Origin: Planctomycetaceae bacterium
GTDB lineage: Bacteria; Planctomycetota; Planctomycetia; Pirellulales; Pirellulaceae
NCBI GenBank assembly: GCA_002702965.1
Contig: PADE01000123.1
Span: forward strand, 6,177-12,616
DNA: 6,440 nt
Direction of reading: 5' to 3'
The first letter of the stretch is position 1. The number at the start of each line of letters is the position of its first letter. The notes beneath the pieces were generated by a model. The model was not told the origin of the DNA. It was given only the letters and a program-made list of their open reading frames with translations, and did no database searches. Shown one piece after another: positions 1-5,391 of the stretch. The translations under genes and the position numbers were made by a program.

Positions 1-237
1 CCGCTGTTTACGCTTCAGGACATGCGTTCGGTCGGTGTTCAATTGGTGCTTTACCCGCTGTCGTCCTTTCGGGCGATGAACGCCGCGGCGCTGCAGGTGT
101 ATTCGGAGATCAGAGAGGTGGGGTCGCAAAAAGCCGTTGTCCGTTTGATGCAAACCCGCGAAGCGCTGTACGAAATGCTGGATTATCATACGCACGAACA
201 ACGTGTCGACAAGTTATTGGAGGATGAAGATGAGTAG
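1..237 (+). CDS. prpB: 2-methylisocitrate lyase, C-terminal part (5' end outside window)
   Basis: Frame 1 is open from the first base to a TAG at 235-237, giving the last 78 residues of a longer protein. The text LYPLSSFRAMNAAALQVY, followed by a GSQKAVVRLMQTREALYEML-like stretch and YHTHEQRVDKL, matches the C-terminal helical region of PrpB (compare LYPLSAFRAMNRAAEHVY and MQTRNELYESINYYQYEEKLD in the E. coli protein, from memory). PrpB belongs to the isocitrate lyase/PEP mutase superfamily and splits 2-methylisocitrate into pyruvate and succinate, the last step of the cytoplasmic methylcitrate cycle. The catalytic KKCGH-type loop would lie upstream and cannot be checked. The gene overlaps the prpC start by 8 bases, which indicates a shared transcript and translational coupling. 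The prpC/prpD context removes most doubt about isocitrate lyase or carboxyphosphonoenolpyruvate mutase alternatives. Confidence 0.93.
   Translation, partial: PLFTLQDMRSVGVQLVLYPLSSFRAMNAAALQVYSEIREVGSQKAVVRLMQTREALYEMLDYHTHEQRVDKLLEDEDE
219..223 (+). promoter_or_regulatory. Shine-Dalgarno site of prpC, inside the end of prpB
   Basis: GGAGG at 219-223 stands 6 bases before ATG 230-232, a near-ideal spacing. It decides the prpC start: the in-frame GTG at 203 lies upstream of this site, and the in-frame ATG at 224 directly abuts it, so both are poor starts. The site lies within prpB codons, which suggests that prpC translation depends on ribosomes finishing prpB. Confidence 0.75.
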
Positions 238-1363
238 CAGTAAGTCTGGAGCCGCTTCGGGAGGTCTGGCGGGGATCGTGGCCGGTTCGACAGAGATCGC
301 CACGGTGGGCAAAGAGGGCCACGGACTGTCGTACCGCGGCTATGCGATTGAGGATCTGGCCGAGTCCGCCTGTTTCGAAGAAGTGGCGTGGCTGTTGCTG
401 CATGACGATCTGCCGACCAGCGACGAGCTGGAGGGTTTTCGCAGCCGTCTCAACACGCTGCGGGGCTTGCCCGAACCGGTGAAACAGACGCTGCAGAACA
501 TCCCCTCGGTCGCTCATCCTATGGATGTAATGCGCACCGGATGTTCGCTGCTGGGTTGTCTCGAACCGGAACGCAGTTTCGAAGAACATCTCGCAGTTGT
601 CGAACGATTGCTGGCGGTGTTTCCCTCGATGTTGCTCTACTGGTATCGATTCCACCGTGACGGAGAGCAGATCGAGACCGCGATCGAAACGCCTTCGATC
701 GCGGCACATTTCCTGACCCTTCTACACGGCACCGCACCGTCGGAAATGCAAGAACGCGCCATGGACGCGTCGCTGACGTTGTACGCCGAACACGAATTCA
801 ACGCGTCGACATTCAACGCACGCGTGTCGTGTTCGACGTTGTCCGATACGTATTCCGCGATCACCGGCGCGATCGGAACGCTGCGGGGGCCGCTACACGG
901 TGGTGCCAACGAAGCCGCCATGGAACTGATCGACCGCTACCAGACCGCGGATGAAGCCGAACAGGGGATACTCGAAGCCCTGAGCCAAAAAGAACTCATC
1001 ATGGGTTTTGGCCATCGGGTCTACCGTGACTCGGATCCGCGTTCTGCAATTATTCAATCGTGGGCTCGACGGCTCGCAGAAGTCGTCGGAGATCAGCGAC
1101 TGTACGCGGTCTCGGAACGCATCGAGCGAGTCATGTCCGAGCAGAAAAAACTATTCCCAAACCTCGATTTCTACAGCGCCTCGGCGTACCACTTTCTGGG
1201 AATTCCGACGTCGTTGTTCACGCCCATTTTTGTCTGTTCACGCGTGGCTGGCTGGGCGGCGCATGTTTTCGAGCAACGCCAAAATAACAAGTTGATTCGT
1301 CCCATCGCCGACTACGTCGGTCCGGTGGATCGCCAGCTTACGCCGATCGGCGAGCGCTCCTGA
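230..1363 (+). CDS. prpC: 2-methylcitrate synthase (citrate synthase family)
   Basis: This encodes 377 residues from ATG 230, close to the usual 370-390 for PrpC. It condenses propionyl-CoA with oxaloacetate to give 2-methylcitrate, the entry step of the cytoplasmic methylcitrate cycle. The citrate-synthase catalytic triad is visible: His223 in HGGANE, His262 in GFGHRVY and Asp313 in LDFYSA. The 39- and 51-residue spacings match those I recall for the enterobacterial enzyme (H235, H274, D325). The N-terminal SGGLAGIVAGSTEIATVG and LSYRGYAIEDLAE segments are typical of the short bacterial type II-like or methylcitrate synthases. Flanking prpB and prpD favour methylcitrate over plain citrate synthase, although such enzymes often show some activity with acetyl-CoA. 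The start was chosen from the GGAGG at 219-223. The gene overlaps prpB by 8 bases and ends 16 bases before prpD. Confidence 0.95.
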   Translation: MSSSKSGAASGGLAGIVAGSTEIATVGKEGHGLSYRGYAIEDLAESACFEEVAWLLLHDDLPTSDELEGFRSRLNTLRGLPEPVKQTLQNIPSVAHPMDVMRTGCSLLGCLEPERSFEEHLAVVERLLAVFPSMLLYWYRFHRDGEQIETAIETPSIAAHFLTLLHGTAPSEMQERAMDASLTLYAEHEFNASTFNARVSCSTLSDTYSAITGAIGTLRGPLHGGANEAAMELIDRYQTADEAEQGILEALSQKELIMGFGHRVYRDSDPRSAIIQSWARRLAEVVGDQRLYAVSERIERVMSEQKKLFPNLDFYSASAYHFLGIPTSLFTPIFVCSRVAGWAAHVFEQRQNNKLIRPIADYVGPVDRQLTPIGERS

Positions 1364-1379
1364 ACGAGATTGGCGTGTA

Positions 1380-2819
1380 ATGTCGGAACAGCGACCGGAC
1401 CCGTTGATCAGTGACATTTCCGCGTACGTTGCGAGCCACACGATTGGAAGTGAGCTGGCGTACGACACCGCGCGGTGGTGTCTGATGGATAGCTTGGGCT
1501 GCGCGCTGTTGGCCCTGGACTTTCCCGCCTGCACCAAGCTACTCGGTCCGGTGGTGCCGACTGCGACAATGTGCGGAGGGGTGCGCGTACCGGGAACGTC
1601 GTTTGAACTCGATCCGGTCACGGCGGCTTTTAACATCGGCTGCACGATTCGCTGGCTCGACTACAACGACACCTGGTTGGCGGCCGAGTGGGGGCATCCG
1701 TCGGACAATCTCGGCGCGATCCTGGCGTCCGCCGATTACCAGGATCGCGTCCTCGGGGAGCGGTTTTGCGTTCGTGACATTCTCACCGCAATGATCAAGG
1801 CCCACGAGATTCAAGGCGTGCTGGCGCTGAACTACGCCTTCAATCGGATCGGCTTGGATCATGTGTTTCTGGTTCGGGTTGCCAGTGCGGCGGTGGCCAC
1901 GGGCCTGCTCGGTGGCACGCCGGATCAGATCTGCAATGCGGTTTCCCAGGCGTGGCTCGACGGGGGCGCGTTGCGGACCTACCGGCATGCGCCGAATACC
2001 GGCTCGCGGAAGAGCTGGGCGGCGGGCGACGCGACCAGCCGAGGGGTGCGTCTGGCATTGCTTTCTTTGACCGGGGAAATGGGGTACGCCAGCGCCTTGA
2101 GTGCACCGCGGTGGGGATTCTCGGCGGTGCACTTCGAAGATCGGCCGATTGAATTGGCGCAGCCGCTGGATAGTTACGTGATGGAGAACGTGCTGTTCAA
2201 GATCTCTTTTCCGGCGGAATTTCATGCTCAGACCGCCGTTGAAGCGGCAGTCCTGCTGCACCCGGAAGTGATCCACCGCCTCGATGAGATCGATCGGATT
2301 TGCCTCCAGACGCATGAATCGGCCATCCGGATCATCGACAAGACGGGGCCCCTACGAAACCCGGCCGATCGCGATCACTGCCTGCAATATATGGTCGCGG
2401 TGGGTTTGCTTCACGGGGATCTAAACGCCGATCACTACGAGGACGCCGCCGCTTGCGATCCGCGCATCGATCGGCTGCGGAACCGAATGCAAGTCAGCGA
2501 GAGTCCGCGCTACTCAGGCGACTACCTCGATCCAAACAAGCGATCGATCGCCAACGCCTTGCAGGTGTTTTTCGTTGACGGTAGCAGCACCCCGCGCCAG
2601 GAAATTGAGTACCCCATCGGGCACCGCAGGCGACGCGATGAAGGGCTCCCCTTATTGAAATCAAAATTCGAAGCGAATGCCCGCCGCCGGTTTTCCGGGC
2701 AGCAACTGGATGCGGTGCTGCGGGTTTTCGAACAACCACAGCAGCTCGACGCGTTGTCGGTGCGCGACTTTGTCGACCTGTTCGTCCGCGCGGCTGACGA
2801 CCCGAAGGCGGATACCTGA
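1380..2819 (+). CDS. prpD: 2-methylcitrate dehydratase, MmgE/PrpD family
   Basis: This encodes 479 residues, close to the 483 of E. coli PrpD. It dehydrates 2-methylcitrate to 2-methyl-cis-aconitate without an iron-sulfur cluster; an aconitase, not in this window, then forms 2-methylisocitrate. Landmarks closely resemble the enterobacterial protein: RWLDYNDTWLAAEWGHPSDN (residues 91-110), MIKAHEIQG (138-146), FNRIGLDHV (154-162), TYRHAPNTGSRKSWAAGDAT (200-219), YVMENVLFKISFPAEFH (266-282), then NPADRDHC and YPIGHRRRR further on. These make it a true PrpD rather than a distant MmgE-like protein. It begins 16 bases after prpC. The only Shine-Dalgarno candidate is a weak GAGA at 1366-1369, 10 bases before ATG 1380, so translation may be coupled to prpC. 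No later gene follows on this strand, and the next gene converges on it. Confidence 0.96.
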   Translation: MSEQRPDPLISDISAYVASHTIGSELAYDTARWCLMDSLGCALLALDFPACTKLLGPVVPTATMCGGVRVPGTSFELDPVTAAFNIGCTIRWLDYNDTWLAAEWGHPSDNLGAILASADYQDRVLGERFCVRDILTAMIKAHEIQGVLALNYAFNRIGLDHVFLVRVASAAVATGLLGGTPDQICNAVSQAWLDGGALRTYRHAPNTGSRKSWAAGDATSRGVRLALLSLTGEMGYASALSAPRWGFSAVHFEDRPIELAQPLDSYVMENVLFKISFPAEFHAQTAVEAAVLLHPEVIHRLDEIDRICLQTHESAIRIIDKTGPLRNPADRDHCLQYMVAVGLLHGDLNADHYEDAAACDPRIDRLRNRMQVSESPRYSGDYLDPNKRSIANALQVFFVDGSSTPRQEIEYPIGHRRRRDEGLPLLKSKFEANARRRFSGQQLDAVLRVFEQPQQLDALSVRDFVDLFVRAADDPKADT

Positions 2820-2838
2820 AGATCCGCGGTCGACATGT

Positions 2839-3603
2839 CTACGCGATCGTGGCGGCCCGCAAGACCTCCGCGCCGCGGTCGTCCGTTGGATGATGCGTCG
2901 CATCGCCCCGAGCGCGGGGCTTCGTGGGACGCGTCCCACGACACCGTTCGGACGCGTCCAGCAACCTGCCGGTTCGACCGTCAGACAGTCCTTGTCGGGC
3001 TGTACTCGCCGGTGACGATGACGCTCTTACACGAAAGTTCTTGTCGCGACAAAGTTGCCGGTAGGTCGTCAGAATGGAATGCGCATCGGCAACGCTCGTC
3101 ACGTCGCCCTTCTCATTCATGTTCAGGTTGGCGCCGGTGATGGCAAACCACACGTCGGTGGTCTCGTTGTTGGACGCAGGAACCGTCAAGGCGTGCACCG
3201 AATGAGCCGGTTCATAGAGATACGAGCCTTCGGTATTTTTGTAGTCGGGATACTCTTTGTAATACCACGACCCCGCCAAGGTGACGGCGAACACGGGACC
3301 CGTATGGTAGTGTGTTTCGCTTGTGGTAACCGGTTCGAAGCGAGTCCGCACCACCCAAATTCCACGATTCAAGTCGATCTGAAGCGTCTGGACCCCGGTA
3401 CCGGTGCCCATCTCGACAAAGGGTCATTCCGTCTCGCCCATATGAATCGCCTGTTTGAGCCCATGGAGTGGGACGACTCCCCGATCCTGCGCTTCATCGG
3501 CCGGACGGCCGGCGCGGTTGACGACCTCCTTTTCCTCGGCCCGCGCCGGACGACTGGCCAAAGCTAAGCCGCCTAGGCCGAGAAAGAAATGGCGTCTGTC
3601 CAT
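2839..3603 (-). pseudogene. Tat-exported cupin (dihydroxyacetophenone dioxygenase-like), interrupted by an in-frame TGA
   Basis: Starting at ATG 3601-3603, with AGAAAGG 7 bases upstream, the frame reads MDRRHFFLGLGGLALASRPA and on to GETE. A TGA (residue 60, bases 3424-3426) follows, and the same frame then continues PFVEMGTGTGVQTLQIDL into a full cupin domain. In read-through numbering, HYH (His98, His100), GSYLYEP (Glu131) and His137 are the expected metal ligands of a single-domain cupin resembling 2,4'-dihydroxyacetophenone dioxygenases and ChrR-type cupins. The RR and the hydrophobic stretch look like a Tat signal. The last family-like text is TTYRQLCRDK near 3040. Beyond it the frame reads Arg/Ser-rich text through the palindrome cluster to a stop at 2839-2841, so the native end has probably been lost to a frameshift. 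A shorter protein from ATG 3409-3411 would lack the signal and has no clear ribosome binding site. Substrate unknown. The TGA could also be a sequencing error. Confidence 0.72.
2892..2959. repeat. cluster of perfect palindromes between convergent genes
   Basis: Four perfect inverted repeats lie within 68 bases. GATGCG-T-CGCATC occupies 2892-2904. GCCCCG-AGCG-CGGGGC follows directly at 2905-2920. After one base, a 20-bp palindrome with no spacer (half-site TCGTGGGACG) occupies 2922-2941. GGACGCGTCC at 2950-2959 repeats the core of the 20-bp palindrome (2927-2936) 23 bases further on. Downstream, CGGT-TCG-ACCG at 2970-2980 forms a weaker stem. The cluster lies just beyond prpD and overlaps the out-of-family tail of the minus-strand cupin frame. 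It could serve as a two-way transcription terminator, but no T-run follows on either strand. A REP-like intergenic repeat or a binding site for a dimeric protein is equally possible. The palindromes are seen directly; any function is inference. Confidence 0.7.
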
Positions 3604-3610
3604 CGTGTGA

Positions 3611-3617
3611 CCTTTCT
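3611..3617 (-). promoter_or_regulatory. Shine-Dalgarno site of the cupin gene
   Basis: On the minus strand AGAAAGG (3617 to 3611) stands 7 bases before ATG 3603-3601. It supports a start with the Tat signal rather than the internal ATG at 3411, which lies after the TGA and has no comparable site. Confidence 0.6.
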
Positions 3618-3770
3618 AAGCGGATTCGAGGTTTTGCCAAAGCGGCGAGCGAATTCGATTGGGGGGTCCCGACACGCACCGCTCGCGACAGCTGGGGATG
3701 TAACCCACTTCGGTGCTCGCAGCCGACGCTGAGGGCGTTTCCGACAGCGGATCCCAACCGGATGATCGCG

Positions 3771-3794
3771 GGCCGTGCACGCCGCGTCACGGCC
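3771..3794 (-). terminator. GC-rich hairpin at the stop codon of the PQQ propeller gene
   Basis: On the minus strand GGCCGTG (3794-3788) pairs perfectly with CACGGCC (3777-3771) around a 10-base loop, and the propeller stop codon (3787-3789) lies within the structure. No T-run follows, so it is not a textbook intrinsic terminator. It may attenuate or end the propeller transcript before the cupin gene, or simply be a chance GC-rich stem. The 167 further bases to the cupin start (3604-3770) show nothing else recognisable apart from the cupin ribosome binding site. Confidence 0.3.
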
Positions 3795-5031
3795 GGCTGC
3801 GTTGGCCTCCCAGCGAAATCAGATGCGAAAACGTCCTCAGATACAGCACGCCATCTGCGACGGCCGCGGTGCTGTGACTGCCTTCACCGACGTTGTTTGA
3901 TGCCAGGAGTTTGAACTTGCTGTCGGCTGCAACGACGACGACTTTGCCTTCGACGGAGGTGTTGTATAGGCGGCCCGCCGCGCATATCGGAGAAGCGAAG
4001 AAAGTTCCACCGACGCGGTGCCGCCACTGAATCTCACCGGTTTTCACATCCGCACAGGTCGCGATGCCGTTGTCGGTCCACAGGAAGATCCAGCCATTGT
4101 GAACAAGCGGTGTACAACATAGCGGCGCGCCACGCGTGATCCGCCAGACCTGCTCGACTTCGGTCGATCTTGGGATCGGCCGCACCGCGATGACTTCGTT
4201 TCCATGGCCGAGCCATCCACACACGGCGATCACCAGTCGGTCCGTGACGACCGGCGAGGCGATCGACGATTCGATGTGCGACTTGTCGAATACGTCACCC
4301 GCCCACAGGAGCGCTCCGTTGGCAGGGTCGAGCGCCGAGATACCGGTCTTCCAATTACTGAAAATCAACGAATCCTGCCCGTTGTGACGATACAAACAGG
4401 GCGTGGCGTAGTGCAGCTGGCTATCACGATCGATTTTCCAACGCGTTGTGCCGTCCGCTTGAGACAGCGCAAACAGGGCGCTATCGCCCTGGTGCTCAAC
4501 CGGTAGCACCACGACGTCGTTGTAAGCGATCGGCGAGACGCCGAAGCCATGCCCGGATCGAAAGGTGCCCAGCCTGCGCCGCCAGAGTTGTCGGCCGTCG
4601 AGGCCCAGCGCCAGGACGACGAGCTCCTCTGGATTACCCCAGCAGAGAAAGAGTCTCCCGGAGGCCAAGACGGGTGTGGGAGAGGCAAAGCTGTTCAGTT
4701 GATGCTTGGGGTGAACCGCGATGTCGAAACGTCGTTGCCAGACCCGATCACCCGAAATGGTGTCAATCGCCTCGACGATGCAGGCCCCTGTCGACGCGTC
4801 CCCCGAAGTGGCAAACAGTCGGTTTTTCCAGATCACGGGCGACGAATGGCCGATTCCAGCCAACGCGATCTTCCAGTTGTAGTCCTTTTCCGACCAGCTG
4901 GTAGGGATGTGGTCGGAGCGTCCGACACCCGCTCCATTGGGACCGCGAAAGCGGCTCCACTCCTGCGCCCGGACCAATGGAGCGTGAAGCGTGACCAGCG
5001 CAACGACGTGCGCAACCAAACACCATTTCAT
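3787..5031 (-). CDS. secreted PQQ-like (BamB-type) beta-propeller protein
   Basis: This encodes 414 residues from ATG 5029-5031. Residues 1-22 form a Sec signal peptide (MKWCLVAHVVALVTLHAPLV then RA) with a likely cut before QEW, giving a periplasmic or secreted protein. No lipobox is visible. The mature part starts with RFRGPNGAG and carries eight propeller-type strands of the form xSP or xTP followed by a hydrophobic strand, near residues 63, 117, 165, 209, 258, 306, 346 and 387. Blade-closing tryptophans at 98, 150, 198, 243, 296 and 336 follow Gly-rich turns (SGDRVW, LDGRQLW, ADGTTRW, TGEIQW), the PQQ-repeat pattern. Such proteins are abundant in planctomycetes, and their ligands are mostly unknown. 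No dehydrogenase catalytic signature was seen, so enzymatic activity should not be assumed. The frame stays open upstream to ATG 5194-5196, but those 55 residues are not signal-like and contain the putative promoter. GAGGA at 5040-5044 stands 8 bases before the chosen start. Confidence 0.85.
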   Translation of the reverse strand: MKWCLVAHVVALVTLHAPLVRAQEWSRFRGPNGAGVGRSDHIPTSWSEKDYNWKIALAGIGHSSPVIWKNRLFATSGDASTGACIVEAIDTISGDRVWQRRFDIAVHPKHQLNSFASPTPVLASGRLFLCWGNPEELVVLALGLDGRQLWRRRLGTFRSGHGFGVSPIAYNDVVVLPVEHQGDSALFALSQADGTTRWKIDRDSQLHYATPCLYRHNGQDSLIFSNWKTGISALDPANGALLWAGDVFDKSHIESSIASPVVTDRLVIAVCGWLGHGNEVIAVRPIPRSTEVEQVWRITRGAPLCCTPLVHNGWIFLWTDNGIATCADVKTGEIQWRHRVGGTFFASPICAAGRLYNTSVEGKVVVVAADSKFKLLASNNVGEGSHSTAAVADGVLYLRTFSHLISLGGQRSRP

Positions 5032-5039
5032 CAGCGGTA

Positions 5040-5044
5040 TCCTC
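5040..5044 (-). promoter_or_regulatory. Shine-Dalgarno site deciding the propeller start
   Basis: GAGGA on the minus strand (5044 to 5040) stands 8 bases before ATG 5031. Because the next residues form a clean signal peptide, it supports 5031 over the in-frame upstream ATG at 5196. Confidence 0.55.
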
Positions 5045-5148
5045 GGCGTGAGTCGTTGGCGGGCCGGTGTCAGTTGACCGACGGTTGGAAACGCGCCTTT
5101 ACCAAGCGTCGCGAGCAGGTGGGCAGCTGGAGTATTCAGCGTGTGGTC

Positions 5149-5154
5149 ATTATA
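5149..5154 (-). promoter_or_regulatory. candidate -10 box for the PQQ propeller gene
   Basis: The minus strand reads TTTGCC then TATAAT, a perfect -10 consensus about 118 bases before the start at 5031. A TG lies just upstream, one base off the extended -10 position. No good TTGACA-like -35 hexamer is found 16-18 bases upstream. It is notable in otherwise GC-rich DNA, but the assignment rests on one hexamer. Confidence 0.38.
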
Positions 5155-5376
5155 GGCAAACGCCCATCGAGCAGGGTGGCGATCAGCTGCAGACACGCGG
5201 TGCTAGAAGCGGAGCCGCGTTCCAAAGGCGACCGAACAGATTCCGGTTTGCGGGGCCGGCTGTTACACTGATGAGAGCTGGGCTGTCAAGCGGGTGCGGG
5301 CCGCCGCCGCGTGGCCTGGACCCCAACGGCGCCGGTAGGTTATTTGGTGGCCAACGAAGAGCCCGAGTCCTTCACC

Positions 5377-5381
5377 AGGAG
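5377..5381 (+). promoter_or_regulatory. Shine-Dalgarno site of the YHS/propeller gene
   Basis: AGGAG at 5377-5381 lies 10 bases before ATG 5392. An in-frame TGA at 5383-5385 excludes any earlier start. The ATG at 5382 is in another frame and directly abuts the site. Confidence 0.55.
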
Positions 5382-5391
5382 ATGACCTTCG

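Larger units (their letters stand above)
5032..5391. other. divergent intergenic region, 360 bases
   Basis: This stretch separates the minus-strand propeller gene from the + strand YHS/propeller gene and should hold both promoters. It contains a perfect TATAAT on the minus strand (5149-5154), the propeller ribosome binding site (5040-5044) and the ribosome binding site of the + strand gene (5377-5381). For the + strand only a weak promoter candidate (TACACT at 5264-5269) was seen. No RNA gene, riboswitch or long repeat was recognised. Frames open through it on both strands read as non-family, Arg/Gly-rich text. Confidence 0.6.

Noticed and set aside
203..229. Upstream GTG (203) and ATG (224) starts for prpC
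   Set aside because: GTG 203 precedes the strong GGAGG, and ATG 224 abuts it with no spacing. ATG 230 has the correct 6-base gap.
1539..2315. Minus-strand open frame of 258 codons
   Set aside because: It is fully antisense to prpD, Arg/Pro/His-rich and without motifs. prpD is unambiguous here.
3395..3404. CCGGTACCGG palindrome 20 bases after the cupin TGA as a SECIS element
   Set aside because: It is a spacerless 10-bp palindrome within coding sequence, without the stem and apical loop of a bacterial SECIS. Homologues are expected to have Trp rather than Cys or Sec at the site.
3212..3427. Minus-strand 71-codon frame whose ATG overlaps the cupin TGA (ATGA)
   Set aside because: The ATGA overlap looks like a coupled start, but the frame differs from the cupin frame and reads as non-family, Arg-rich text. 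The conserved cupin sequence continues in the original frame.
3055..3567. Plus-strand open frame of 170 codons
   Set aside because: It is antisense to the cupin gene and shows no motifs. The minus frame carries the HYH and EP...H cupin ligands.
5241..5269. Plus-strand promoter candidate, TTCCGG, 17 bases, TACACT
   Set aside because: The spacing is ideal, but the -35 matches consensus at only two positions and the -10 at four. This is too weak to annotate in a 360-base region.
4549..5271. Plus-strand open frame of 240 codons
   Set aside because: It is antisense to the PQQ propeller gene, whose repeats and signal peptide are clear, and has no domain-like text.
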